This document shows, one piece after another, positions 50,564-63,790 of a stretch of 64,000 bases of DNA. Within the stretch, counting starts at the first letter, position 1. Each line of letters opens with the position of its first letter. The stretch spans positions 1 through 64,000 of the forward strand of contig JBAMDO010000186.1 of the NCBI GenBank assembly GCA_037074765.1, read 5' to 3'. The stretch comes from Mansonella perstans (lineage: Eukaryota; Nematoda; Chromadorea; Rhabditida; Onchocercidae). The notes below the pieces were generated by a model. That model was not told the DNA's origin. It saw nothing but the letters and a program-made list of their open reading frames with translations, and ran no database searches. A program made the translations under genes and the position numbers.

Positions 50564-51174
50564 GAAGCAATTGCGCACATTTAGAAAATGATAGATATGT
50601 CAAAAGAAAGGGAAAAAAAAGCTGAATTATAAATGAAATTGAATTGCAAATTTGAAATAAATGAAGAAAAGCTGTGAAGTTTTACTGTAAAGATTTCACA
50701 TGATTGAGCAATAACAGCAATAACATTGCCCTATGTATGAATTGTCAAACATGCATAGATATCAACAATCATTTGTGAATACAATTTAATACTAAATCTA
50801 ATACTGAAATAGTTTTATATTTGTGATTCAGATAATTTGAACGAGAATCTGTTGATGATTTTAGACATATATTTTTTCGGTAGCTAGTTTTTTTTTTTTT
50901 TTTTTTTTTGTTATGCTGTTATTGCTATTGGATACTTCTGATGCTAATTATTTTCGATTCAGTTTTCCGTATCCGTAGCTTCAGTTAAAACTATTATATT
51001 ATAATTACAATCACCACTTTTTTTGTACTTAAATTTCTTGTTTTGAACGTAGATTTTTTTTCCATTCATTTCTGGGCTTAAAGAATGTTTTATCCCGCTT
51101 AAAATAAAATGAAATGATTCTGAAACGTTTATTTTTTTCAAATATATATACATATAAAAGTGATTTGCAAGAGT
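50564..51174. other. AT-rich intergenic stretch
   Basis: Contains a T run near 50889-50909 and AT-rich sequence leading to the next gene. Nothing else seen. Confidence 0.5.
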
Positions 51175-54100
51175 ATGGAGGCTGATATTGATGTAACATC
51201 GATGACCGATGATGGTATCCTAAATCCGTATAAAGTTTCGCTGAATAGTGACAAGAATGTCGATAAAGAGGTTCCGTTTTCTTTTTCCCCCTCATTTTTG
51301 CTTTTGAAAGATTTTTAATGGCAGATTGTGTAGGTGAGGAAATTTTCTATGGTATGATTTGATGCTGGTTGTCATCGTTTGAAATTGATCCTGCCTACTT
51401 AGTCTAAAACCCAAAGTTAGTCTGCTTGTAGTTGCACACCTTATATTTTACTTTATTTTTAAAGAACTTTTTTAGCTTTTTTGAAATTTCAGAAGCTTAT
51501 TTTTCACTTCAGTTGGGAGGAGGAGAATGGGTTTAAACAACATTTTGAATTATTGTACTCCTGATGAGCTTCGCAGTTTCCGGTCTAATGCGCTGTTTCA
51601 TTTTGTAGGCTTATTTAAGTAAACTTACGGAAAGTAAGCTTACTCAAGCGATGGAGGAACATATGTTTGACGGAGAAAATGCTGAGCAAGAACAAAATGA
51701 AAGTTTCGAAAGCGGCGACGGAAATTCATATGGCACAAGACAGTCGAGAAAGTGACATTCAAAATCTTTAAATAGTTTAATTTTCATAAAAGTTGGACTT
51801 TATTTAAAAATTTCGTCCAGTTTTTAACATCGTTTAATAATGTTTTGTAAAATGAACAGTGATAATAATATACAGTGATTGCAGTTACCTGATATATTTT
51901 GAATTACATTTGAGACGAACAGCAGTGATGATTCTATAACATTTGTTCATACACTATGCTGTATAGACTTCGATATACTACTTTGATTTACTTTGATTGT
52001 AAATATTTGATATCCTTAAAGACTTAGGAATCCATCACTGTGGCAAAGGCCAGATGTGCGACGTATCGTGGAAGATTTCATCAATAAAGATATCACTTCA
52101 AGAGGTGCAGCGAACAAAATCTCGGATATTTTGGGTCGCAATGTTTCGCATTCTACAGTTTTAACATACGCTAATAGATTACTACGGGTATGCCTTCATT
52201 CTTTTTTCAGATTTCATGCTGCTTTTCTGATTTCTGTTTTTGTGAGTTTTGAATGCGAAATATAAGTTTTTGGAAAATCCTTTGGTGAATTTTCTACTAA
52301 TGGAAAAATGCGCTCTTTAACTTTTTTCATGTTTTTCTTTGGCATGCTTTCGAATTAAAAACTGGGTGTAATAGTAATTTCCAATGTTGATATTTCTGGA
52401 ATCTATGTTTCTTCTTATACTAAAACTCTAGCTCTATAGCTCAGGCAATCAAAATTCAAATAAACCATTAACATTAGTATAACAATCTTTTCCGGTTTAT
52501 TATTATTGTAAAAATTTTAGCAAGGGATAAATGATGAAGCTGAATTGGATGAAGATTTTTGCCATGGATTGGATTACTCACAAAATAATACTATAGTTGA
52601 TTATTCTGGCGGTAATGCGTTATTTAAGGGAATAAAACGTGAAGATGCGGAAGAACCTTCATATCAAGTTCAGATTGAGCCTGATGATTCGCCAGCACCA
52701 GTTGATGAAGTCGGATATAATGTGCATTTCGAGCTTGTGAAAACAAGCCGTGGCAATGATAACGGTCTGGCAGTTTATGAAGATAGCGGTTTTGTTCGTC
52801 TTTATCGCCGCACTAGTACAACGGGTCGAAGCGCATCTTACCGCTGCTCCGCGTGTGATCATCTTTATGAGAAATTTGGGCAAGGTGAACGACCAACAAT
52901 TAAAATGCGTGATAATGTTATCGTGACGGATCCGTTCCCAACACATAATCAGCTGTGTACCCCTACAGCGGTAGATGTGTTCCGTAGAGCACAAGAAGAT
53001 TTAGAAGCACGGCAACTCAATATGTGTAGGCGTGTGTTAGCCAGTGTAAGTCTTCTTCCTTATTTTAAGATACTAATTTCCGGTAATAAATCTTGCAAAG
53101 TTTTGAACTTAAATATATAAATCTGATAACGTCAAAATTTAGCACAAATTTTAGTCACGCTTCAAGGAAATGAGATGGGCAAGATCATTTGATAGTGTCG
53201 GATATGTAGTAAAATCACCAAATGAGGAAGAAGAAGCGATCAATAAATGCATCGAAAGGTATCATTACTCCTCTCCTTTTTATTTCATAGACATGCTACA
53301 CCCTCGATATATGAAATTGAAATAAAGATAGAATTATGCGAAACATTTGATCAATTAAATATAATTGACGGAAATTGGGGTAAAAAACTTTTTCCACCAA
53401 AATTCAGAATTTTATTTGCCAGAAATCATCCTTTTGTGCACATTTTTTGGCCGTCTTAAAAGGTTGATCAATTGTCGCAGGTGACAGACATAATTAAAAT
53501 GAGAAAGCTTCCATTATTTCATCAACCTGAATTAAAGATTGTCATTTTCACAGTCTATTGACGAGGTGTCGAGGCATGACAGAAATGGAAGATGAGGACA
53601 AAGAAGCGTATGTTATTTCATACATGATTTTTTTTTGAAAGATTTGACAATTGAAGTTGAAAATACCAGTTTATGTTTGATAACAAGTTAAATGAGATTT
53701 CATTCCAGGGTGTTGAGAGACTTAATTGAAGGCTACAAGCGTGGAGAGGTTTCTAGTTTAACGGAACTTGCAAAATTGATCAAAGAAAATTTAGACATTG
53801 ATGTTTCTAGCCCCACTCTTTGCCGATATCTTAAAAAACAGGTAATTATTTGTTTCGGAGATTTTCCATTGTTATTATGTGTTCGCTATAGTGAATTCAT
53901 GCGTCATAGAGTTCCTTTCATAGTTGGGAAGCAACCATGCGGTGAGTGTGCGACTGTTTGTTTTTCTATATCATTTCATTTTATAATTTCTTTACAGAAT
54001 GATGATAAGGCTCAGTCACCGATGGAACAGGATGAAACGTGAGATTTTCTCCTTTTTAATACAAGTTAATTCTAAGAGATGAAAGAGTTCACGTTAGAGC

Positions 54101-56323
54101 TTATTATTTTATGCTTTTCTTAGTGCTGAGAATATGCTTTTGCTTGTGTTTCATCTTCAAAAGATATTACTCTGAATTTACAGAGATGCTGTTTTGATAG
54201 CTCGACCTGGACTCTCGAAGTATTTGAACGAAACGCTTATTACTGTACCAGAAAATGAGGGATTTCGGCAGTATTCATATATGAAAAAGTCATCAGATGG
54301 TGTTCGATCGTATTACAGGTTGATACTGCATATGTTTAGTTACATATGTCATGGAATAAGTTTTGATCAGTCCATGTGTTATACTATAGTTTCTGCCTGA
54401 TTTCTTTTTTTCTTCTCATCTGCAACGACAAATTACGATTTTTATAAAAGTGGAAATAATGGGGTCTTTCTATGAATCATTTAGACCTAGAAAAAACTAC
54501 GAAACTGAGATTTCGATAATTTCGCTCATTATTACCTCTTTCATTCACTGTTGAAAATATTTCTAGATCAAATGTAGAGACTGAAAGAAAAAAAACCGTA
54601 GTTTTCCTCGATGAGTTTTTTTTTTTGAGACAGGATTTGGTAAATGGGTTTTTAATGGGGATAATTATGTATGCTGTTACAGGTGCCTTGGATGTTCTCG
54701 TGCGAAGCGCCTTTATGGACCAGATCGGCAAGCATATGTAAAAGTAGAATATGGTGAGATAATCGATAGACCACTTCATCATCGCAGATGTGAGCCGCAA
54801 TCGGAAGAAAGTGTTTTAGTCCAAAATCTGGATCGAGAATGTCGCAGAAGTATTAGGAAGGGTGAAAAAAATCCACGGGAAGCTCATGCAGAAGTTTGTT
54901 TAATTTATTAATCGATCTTGTTTTCATCATAATTAGTTATCTCGTTTGGAAACCCAACAGTGCATCTAAAACTGAATTCCCGATTGTGATGTGCGCTTCA
55001 TCGTGATGCACAGTTTAATTCTGTGAATATTTAATCTTCATTTGAAATGCTACAATTGTAATTTTAACATTCCAGGGGTTAGATAAAATGGCTGAAATAG
55101 AAGCGTCGTTTTCTGGGGATGAAAATGTACATGGCGCTTTGCAAAAGCTTTTCCCATCATGGGAAAAAGTTAAAGCGGCATATTTTCGACAAAGAGAACT
55201 ATTAAAGAAGGCGGCAATAGCGGCGGAACTTGAAGAGGGATCATACCAAGCCAGTGTTCATGGTAGCGAAATTGGTCGTTATGAAGAAATTGATGGAAAT
55301 GAAAGGTTAATAAATTCACAGATTTTCAGTAGCTGTTTTTTTATTGCCCTTCTCATTGTGGAATAATCAACTTTGTCAATTATTCTATATGATAGTGCTA
55401 TGATTTAGATAATAAGCCTCATTGTGGGATTATCACATTCTAGCATGTGGGTGTCGGCTGAGTGGTAAAGAATTACGGGTGGCTGATGCTTTTATTTTCT
55501 ATCGACTTTTATTTTATATTTTATGTTGATGTTGGGAAGCTTATATATTTCTTAGATACAGTGTGTGGAAAAAAAACGCAATATTTGAAAATTACTCTGA
55601 TTAGAATATTTTAGTGACTCTTTTGTTTTTCAAGTTATTTCATGCGATTTTTGCATGAGTTTATTCTATGCGGAAATTAAATTTCAGTTTCATAACGCCT
55701 CCCGGCGCAGCGGTTGAGCTTACTCCTGAGATGAATGCTCTGAAAAATCAATTATTATTCGATGTACAGCAAGCCATTCGAAGAGAGGTTACACGAGTAG
55801 TTACTCGCACCACTGCAATGATGGAACAGCGATTTGACGCAAAAATAATGCAAATATTCGATGATATATTTCGAACGCAAAGCGAAGACGAAGTTGTGGA
55901 AACAGGGGTATGTCTTGTTTTGACTTATTTGATGGTTTGTTCCACTGTTTTTTTAACTAGCTCTCGTTATTTTGCTTTCTGACGATTTTCATAGCTGATT
56001 GAGATTTTGCACTGTAAGGACTGCATTTAACAGGATTAGGGATAATCTGAAAAATAGGATATCTGATGGGTGAATAGTAAATTGGGATTTTACATATCCA
56101 TATTTATAATTTTTGCTTTTTCCAGGTAGTCGATGAATATGCAGTCCAGGAATTTCCATCAACTTCATCTACCACATCGTATCCTTCACAGAAACGACGA
56201 CGCTTAGAGAGCATTGGCGGAAATGAAAGGATTAACGACACACCGTTTTCAATTCCTGCCTGTTATTTGAAGCGAAATAGATTGATTATCAAAGAGATTG
56301 CAGAAAAGAAGAATTCTGTCTAA
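51175..56323 (+). CDS. Unrecognised nuclear protein with duplicated [helical + C2HC] module (749 aa)
   Basis: Thirteen exons in phase: 51175-51270, 51609-51751, 52028-52187, 52521-53045, 53155-53258, 53554-53607, 53709-53841, 53998-54038, 54184-54318, 54683-54893, 55076-55305, 55688-55907 and 56126-56323 (2250 bases). Residues about 84-133 and 361-405 are similar helical segments (PDVRRIVEDFINKDITSRGA; VLRDLIEGYKRGEVSSLTEL), each ending in ST-V/P-T-Y-L-style helices like a helix-turn-helix. Each is followed by a C-x2-C-x27/29-H-x3-C pattern: Cys242/245, His275, Cys279 and Cys465/468, His496, Cys500, both preceded by SYR/YYR. A helical region (620-675) and KRRR (707-710) end the protein. A DNA-binding nuclear role is inferred. 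The zinc pattern somewhat recalls FLYWCH or transposase-derived fingers; no named family is recognised. Confidence 0.85.
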
Positions 56324-58355
56324 ATTCTCCGTTTAAATTCAAATTTTTGGATCGAAACTTTTGTCCCGAAGTTTAATGAACAGTGTAGATTTAATCAATT
56401 GTATAGATGACTATTCTAAATTCTGTTGTTCTATATTTAAATTTTCTTAACCTCTGGTCTTGACAATTTCATCTGATGGCATTTTACATTATCTTTAGAG
56501 CCATATAGCTTTTCCGATTTACTGCACTATGCTTATTTGAGAGACAGGATCGGAACGAAAGAAAAGGAATGTTGTATTCATCAGTTTCGGACGATTGGAA
56601 TTGTAATGCCATTTTTTCTGCTTCGATTTTGCAATCTTTCGGATATATGTTGTTTGATTTCCATTCTTTCGATTATTGCTTTGTCTAGCTTGAATATTTT
56701 AGTAAATTTTTACGTCTTTTCTTATCAAGAAATTTATCTACTTCACCCTTGGAATTGAAAAACTTTTGCATATCAGAACTCGCAAACTTTTCGAGAATTA
56801 TTATTTTATTTTCAAGAATTATTATTTTTAAAATAATTTACAAAACTTAATATCTCGAATTTGTTTTTTAATATTTCTGTTGTATTTCTACGATTCCTTT
56901 GATTCCTCTAATTGTCTGCATTCAAACTTTGTCTATGTATTTTTCCAATTCGCTAAGTGTAAAGAGAATAAAAGACGAAATAGAATACTGGAGAGAGTTT
57001 CTTTTAATAAAATTGTGAAAAATTGAATGTTGGAAATCGATTATGTTTCATTTCTTTTGGTGTAATATGCCAGGAAATGTTGTGTGCTAAATGTTCTAAA
57101 TGCAATTTGAAATTTTTGATTTTTTTTTTAGGCTCTAAGCTATTTGTGCTTTTTTATAATTTGTCCTTTAATTACGCAAAAATTCAATTTCCAATTGAAA
57201 AAGTTTGTTTTGTCTGGAAAATAATTATGCTGAAACTTTCAGTTCATTTTTTTTTTGTTTCATTGTTCATATAGACAAGAAAAAAAAATTACCATAATTT
57301 ATGTTTAAAAACATAAAAAATCTCTTTAACTGATTCGCTATTCTACGATAAGAGCCAACTATTCAGTACCATTCCCTGATTTAAAGAAATATCAAAATAC
57401 CGATAGCATTATATCCGTGATACGTGAAAAAAATCAAATTTTTTGGCCGCTCCATTTTTTAGCGATACACTTGCGGAAGCTACTCGAGTTTGGTTTGGTA
57501 ATTCGTGGGAAGTTGATCCACAGATTTGGTTTAGTAATCTGCGGGAAGTTATCCACAGATTCGGCTTGGTAATCTACGGGAAATTATCCACAGATTCGGC
57601 TTGATAATCTGCGGGAAGCTACTCGAGTTTGGTTTGGTAATCTATGGGAAGTTATCCACAGATTCGGCTTAGTAATTGGGAAGTTATCCACAGATTTGGT
57701 TTGGTAGTCTAGGGGGAATTATCCACAGATTCGGCTTGGTAATCTACGGGAAATTATCCATAGATTCGGCTTGGTAATTGGGAACTACATATTATTTGAA
57801 TTGGTCGATATTGATTGTTTTAAGTTTTTTATAAGTTGAGCGATATATGATCCTTTCTATAGGAATTGTTTTTTACATTAAGAAGTCGAACTTAGCAAAT
57901 CATCACTTTTCATTTTAATTTTATAAAATTGTCACAGTTATTCATCGATGTATTTTATTTCATAGCTTAATGTGATATTTGCGTTGATAGAAAAAATTGT
58001 AATCTTTGTAAAAGTTGGCCAAGTTTACTTTGTTAAATTATTTTTGTGTTTGATAGAGAAAAATTATCAGTTCAAAGTTCAAAGCTCATATTTAGGCTCA
58101 ATTCTGCTAGCAATTTTCATAGATTTTACGATACGTCAAATTTTATAAAAATTTAGTTCATCTGTTTGCTCAACTAAATTTTATAAAAATTTAGTTCATC
58201 TTGTTTGCTACATAATGGTACAGAAAGGAAACGTTTGATATGAAATGTGGGAATTTACAACTTACTATATAATTGAGTGTAAATTGAGTTTTTTGAAAAA
58301 AAAAAACTTTGCTAATTATTACTATCTTTTAAGATTGTGTTAATTGGTTACAGTA
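56324..58355. other. Intergenic region with minisatellite
   Basis: An AATAAA at 56967-56972 may end the preceding gene's long 3' UTR. The minisatellite at 57480-57786 and a 35-bp duplication near 58136-58205 (ttttataaaaatttagttcat twice) are present. No exon is supported. Confidence 0.5.
57480..57786. repeat. 32-36-bp minisatellite, about 9 copies
   Basis: Units follow ttatccacagattcggcttg + gtaatctacgggaaa with length variants; two units carry ctactcgagtttgg instead of the first part. Confidence 0.9.
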
Positions 58356-60958
58356 ATGGTAGAGGCAGAATTGAATGAGGAAGAGAAGCCGAAATGTGGT
58401 TGTAAAGGAATTCGCTTTTGTGCTACATGTAAAGATACATTAAGGTAGAATTAATATTCTTTTGCAAACATTAATATTTGAAAGAAAGTTATTTGTAAGA
58501 CAAATCTTGCAGTATATGCTGAAAAATGAGAACTTATCGCATATTATCCGTTGATCGATAATATAATTTTAAAGTTAGTATGTTAGGAACTGACCTTTCG
58601 ATATTTATCATTAGCCAAAAGATTGAAGGATTTATTGTCAACTTTTAATATGGGAATAGCTTAGATTCATTCGATTTACTTAATAATTAGTATTGTATTT
58701 GAGTGGTTGCAACATTTATACATTTTGATAGCCTATATTATTAACATTTTGTTATTTAATGATAATATTTCGATATTTAGTGATATACAATTGGTCTAGT
58801 TATTTCAGTTGCTATTGATGTTCGCTTTAGTAAATAATGATTCTATTATAAGTTTATTCACAAAACGATAAATATTCCTGATCGCTATGATTGTTTCAAA
58901 TATTTAGAGTGACAAAACTAAAGCTATGTAAAGAAAACCTTTATGCGCAATATAAGAAGTATGTTTATTCTATACGTCATCATGTCGCAGTGCACGAAAG
59001 TTCATTATCCGATCGTCCAACATTAGCTGAAATTCATGATTCTGCTGCTAGGATAAACGAAAGTGAAAATAAATCTGAGGTAATCATTAAAACATGACAT
59101 TAGGAAAAACCAGAAGGTCGTATATATGTTTGCTTTCTTACTTTTACTTTTCATTAAGTGAGATAAAATTCCAGTTTTGCATATGTTTGTAAATTTAATC
59201 GACAGTCCACCCATAACGATTTGAAAATGTTGAGGATTGTTTGATCGTTCCTGGTCTGCATGTTGTTACTGATTTCCTTAGCGAAGATGAAGAGATGGAC
59301 CTTGTTAACGAAATTGATAAGAAAGATTGGGTGCTTTCACAATCAGGACGTCGAAAACAGGTTTTTTTTTTTCTTCTTTTTTTGATCCTTTGTTCTTTGG
59401 TAGTTCTAGGAATAGATATATTTTTAGGATAGGTATGGTGGAAAGGATTTCTATGAATTATGGGTAGATCGATCACTGAATTCATAATAAGCTGAAATTA
59501 ACGTAATGATCATTTCAGTAAGATTTTCTTTAGCTATTTTTTGGGTTCATTTTGCAGTACTTTTGCATCGAAGTTCATGAAAATTGATTGCTGAAAGATT
59601 CCAGCACCATCTGCTTATAGGATTACAGTCCGCGTATCAATTTCAAACGTAAGAAAATAAAAATGGATCATTTTTATGGGATGCCAAGTTACACGGACTT
59701 AATACTGAATAGAATGAATTCAATTTCTCCTGATTTGTTTGGTTCCTATCAGCCGTTTGAATTATGTAATTTGGAATATAGGGACGATCGGCGGTCAACC
59801 ATTGAAATGCACTGCGATGATACCTGGATTTGGGGGGAACGTCTAATTTGGTTTGTTTAGTTTTCGCTTTTTTTATATATCAAGTGATAGCTTTTTATTA
59901 ATGGTTAGAATGTTTGTAGAGCTTTTTTTCAAATGCGAAAAAACAATGAAATTTCTATTAAAATTTTTTCATTCTAGTTTTTTTTATTCAAACTATGGGA
60001 CATTTCCTGAATATTCAATTCATTTTTAACGGAATTTGCCTGTAATTTTCTTTATTTTCAATTTAGTCTGTTTTGAAATACTCTTTGCTTATTTTGTTCT
60101 TTATTTGTCTCAATTTTAGCGTTAATCTATTGAGCAAATCAGTGCTAACATACGCAAATGACGAGAAGCAGTTAATTATCTATGTTCCACTACCGAGAAG
60201 GTGTGTTTAAATTATGCTGCCGAAAATTTTCCGCATTTTTGCACTAAAATTTCACAGTTGCAATTTCGTTGTAGAATTGTTTGTCGGTGAGATTTTTCGA
60301 ATAGATGAATTAAGAAAAGAGAAGTGGCGATTTCTTTCTTCTGTACATTAGAGGAGTATTCAGTAATGATTTAAAAGGCAGATGGAACTTCAATAATATT
60401 TCCTTGTTTTATTAAATAAAAATTAAATAAAATTTTTTTTAAAAATATATTAGGGCAATGTTATGTATGTCTGATGGGATTCGCTATTCATGGAAGCATG
60501 CTGTCTTTCCGGAGCATATCGATGGTCGAAGAATAGCCTTGACCATGAGAGAACCAAGTGCAGCTTTTAAGGTAACATATCAAAGATTACAATAAATTTT
60601 TTGGAAATTTATCCAAAGCTAAGTTTCAAACGGAAAGTTAATGATATATTTTGAAATTGGGTAGTCATTATGATTTCTACTAATATGAGTCTCGGGTTGT
60701 AGTAATATACTGCATGGAAGTAACATTTTTAAAACCAGTTTTTTTTCCCGAATTAATGCGAATTCTTCACTACTAGTATTTATAATTATTATGTTTGATT
60801 TTGTCAATTTATGTATTACATTTATTATTATTTAGGTTAACATTTTTTTGTAGCATTCATAAACAAACTTAGATTGTTCTTCCTCTTTTTAGGAAGGTGG
60901 TGAACTGTATGAAAAATTCGGCCGTGAACTCACGCGTTTGGGGAATATTCGAATATGA
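58356..60958 (+). CDS. alkbh4: ALKBH4-type Fe(II)/2-oxoglutarate dioxygenase (293 aa)
   Basis: Seven exons: 58356-58444, 58908-59079, 59235-59360, 59621-59850, 60120-60200, 60454-60571 and 60893-60958 (882 bases). ALKBH4 is an AlkB-family oxygenase reported to act on methylated actin lysine and on DNA/protein methylation. Diagnostic features: the N-terminal CGCKGIRFCATC (14-25); DKKDWVLSQSGRRKQDYSPRINFKRKK; PFELCNLEYR; the Fe-binding His193-Cys-Asp195 in HCDDTWIWGERLI; CVNLLS; and YSWKHAV with distal His248 and the following GRRIALTMRE. Length agrees with human ALKBH4 (302). ATG lies 5 bases after GGTTACAG, as for trans-splicing. AATAAA at 61005-61010. The acceptor of exon 3 is weak (see findings). 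Confidence 0.92.
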
Positions 60959-61523
60959 GTTATATTGTTGTTTTATTGCTTTGAAATTGTGAATGAATGA
61001 AAGGAATAAAATTATTAAAAAAAAAAACGAGCGTAACTCTCTTGTCGTAATAGTTTCTAGCTAAATATAAATCGTGCTTGAAATTTATTTGAATATTTGA
61101 ATTTTGAATTTTTGTATTTGGATTTTGATATTTGAATGCCGTAAGTACATTAATTGCATATTTTTTTCAAAAAATCAGTGAATATTTTTCACAATGGAAT
61201 GGCTAGTTATGTTATCAGAGTTGGATCAGTGATGTGAATAGCGTTTCGAAATTTTCATTACGGAATTTTCAATTAAATTTCTCATTTTCAATTAAAGCAA
61301 TCTTTCCCGATATTTTTGAATGCATACTCCATGATCTATTGCCATCCAAAACGAACGAACGAGTGCCGTTTTCATAGGTAACATTTATAAAATGATTGCT
61401 TGTTAACCAGTGAAAAGTTTTATGTATTGTAATGAAATATACAATTTATTCATTATTGATTGTTTGATATTTAAATGTTTAAAAACAGTTCTAAATTATT
61501 TGTTGAGTGCTTACAGTAATTGT
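60959..61523. other. Intergenic spacer between ALKBH4 and the next gene
   Basis: About 510 bases separate the ALKBH4 polyadenylation signal from the acceptor TTACAG at 61511-61516. No exon is seen. Confidence 0.5.
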
Positions 61524-63790
61524 ATGATGACATCATCCTCCAATGAAGGTATAATTATGGTGGATTCGGAGAAGAGCTATGCGATATGCAGGTAACAGTT
61601 TGTTGATTTTTGTTATCTAATGCAAATACAAACTGGAAAAAATACAATTTGATTCATATTCTAAATTTTGTAGCTAGAAAGTTAAATTCGGATATTACTC
61701 AAGTTTTTATTAGTAAAAATTTTTTTTTGCCGATAAATTGCCAATAAATTTATTTGTCATAATAATTAATTAGTAAAAATGCACAGTTTCATTTTCAGGG
61801 CATTCGTAACGGCAACCATTCTTCCTCGCTTTCGTAGAGCTGTTAATCAGATGTTATCACTTCCAAATCATTACATAATACGGGCATTACATGACACAGT
61901 GATATCTATTGAAAGCGCTATTGACAAGGTAAATTTAGAGGTTTTTGAAAGTTCCGGAATTATAGATTATATATATTTGCTCTTATCTTGCTACTCTTTA
62001 ATTTTGGATTTCTAATGCATGATGTACATAAAAATGAAGTTAAAATCAAAAGTGATCTGTCTAATTGATCGAAAGTAAGCCTGTTCTTGCGGAAACATAT
62101 TGTTGGTATTTTTTGATACTAAGTAACAATACTGAATTCGGAAATGAAATGTGAAAATAGTTTCTGAGTTCTGATTTCTTCATTTCTAAAATAAAGTTTT
62201 GAAAATGAATGGGTTTTAGAGGCAAATTGTATGTGTTTTACAAAGAAATTTTGTTTTTTATCACTACTCAATATAACTTCACTTTTATTTATTTTATTGC
62301 TTGAGCTCCTCAAGAAATATCTGCTAATATATTTCATGAATTTTTAGAAACTTCGGAGAAGTATGGATGGAAATAAACATAATGCTGAATATCTTAGGAC
62401 GAGAATTTTACATTTTGCTGGAAATATACTGTTTAAATCCGATGTTAGTTATCATTTTTGCATTGAATGTTTTATTTTTTTATTTCTAGATGAATTTGCG
62501 TTAAAATTATTAACAAATGCGATAGTGAGAGAAAAATGTTTATGATTTTCAATTCCGGTAAATGTAGTTCTTGTTGATTGGTTTTTTTCGTTGTATATTT
62601 CACTATCTTTGTGTTTCTTTTCAGATAGAGAGAAAAATTAAAATAGTAATGAGCAATGCACTTAAAGTAAGCTTCCTTTTATATGAAGAATTGGAAGCAA
62701 GAGGCAGCGAAAACGAAACATCTGCTGGTCACGAAGTTTTGCTTGCTATGCTTCGAGAAACAATGATACATTTGTTAGTTATTGTTATTCATCTGTACAT
62801 CTATATATGAAGTGTTTCTTGAGTAAGTGTTACACGTTACAAATCTTATTCCAGGTATAATTTGTTGTCTTTTTATGCATGTATTTTGACATGGCTAGTA
62901 AGTAATCATCCTGATCTAAAATTTGCTTGTTGCATTAAAGCATTTATTCAGCAGATAAGAAGTCGTAAAAGATTAGAATTTCTCGATAAAAGTATGCCGC
63001 TGGTCTATCTGTTGGTCAGTATCACAGCTGTCTTGGAAATCAAGGCAATTTAGCGATAACATTTTCAGAGTAGATTCGGATAATTTTGACGTTACGTCAA
63101 TCGTTTCACAAGCTCATAATCAAGTAGTTTGGCATATCATTGCTGACTGGGCTAAACGTAAATGTATACTGCGAACAGAAATGATATCACTTGCTGATAA
63201 CACAGGGGTAAAGGTTTTTTTTTGAGTTCCTAATATAGATATGGATAAAAAATCGGGAATTAATTTAACTCACCGATATAGTTGCAATGATGAAATGATA
63301 TTTTAAGAAACAAAAAATGTAGGTCCAGGTAATCCAGGTTATCTGTATTTCTGCAGCAAAATTTTTGTGCCGACCATATCCTTATTACAGGTGTCATTTT
63401 ATTTATCTACTAATGTGATTAAAAAGGTATATCTTATTTTAAAAAAAAATATAATCATGAAGTGTATACATCGCATTGTTTTAGTACAAAATGCTGGGAG
63501 AAATATAAGTTCCATAACTGCAACATTTTTCGAAATGAATATGATGAATGGGATGAAAAAACTAATGTGAGACAATTAAAAACAGGAAGACTGATATTTT
63601 TGATGGTTTACAGCGATGTCGACGTATTACGGAGTGGACTATAATGATAGGCTTATCACGATTAAAGCCGACAAAAAGAACTCTTCAACAAGCGATGGAA
63701 AAGTGTTTTATAACTACGCTTGCTGAAAAAGTGTGGTTTGATTTTGAAATATCAACCCTCAAGCTAGAAATGATGAGCGTAATTTTGTAA
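61524..63790 (+). CDS. Unrecognised alpha-helical protein (about 330-345 aa)
   Basis: Exons in phase: 61524-61591, 61799-61928, 62348-62443, 62625-62773, 62855-63010 and 63069-63207. Two further exons, 63485-63566 and 63614-63790 (ending TAA), join each other in phase across a 47-base intron. The link from 63207 to 63485 is unresolved: a 36-base candidate at 63391-63426 leaves the wrong phase. Predicted residues are mostly helical, with ILPRFRRAVNQML, CILTWLVSNHPDLKFAC, RSRKRLEFLDKSM, VVWHIIADWAKRK and EYDEWDEKTN. No signal peptide, transmembrane segment or known motif is obvious. ATG follows CTTACAG by 8 bases. It lies downstream of ALKBH4 on the same strand. Function unknown. Confidence 0.65.

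Noticed and set aside
55441..55495. gtgtcggctgagtggtaaag stretch considered as a tRNA piece
   Set aside because: It cannot be folded into a cloverleaf; the TTC arm and acceptor stem are missing.
57500..57780. Repeated ttatccaca words resembling bacterial DnaA boxes
   Set aside because: The surrounding genes are eukaryotic with introns; the words are simply part of the minisatellite unit.
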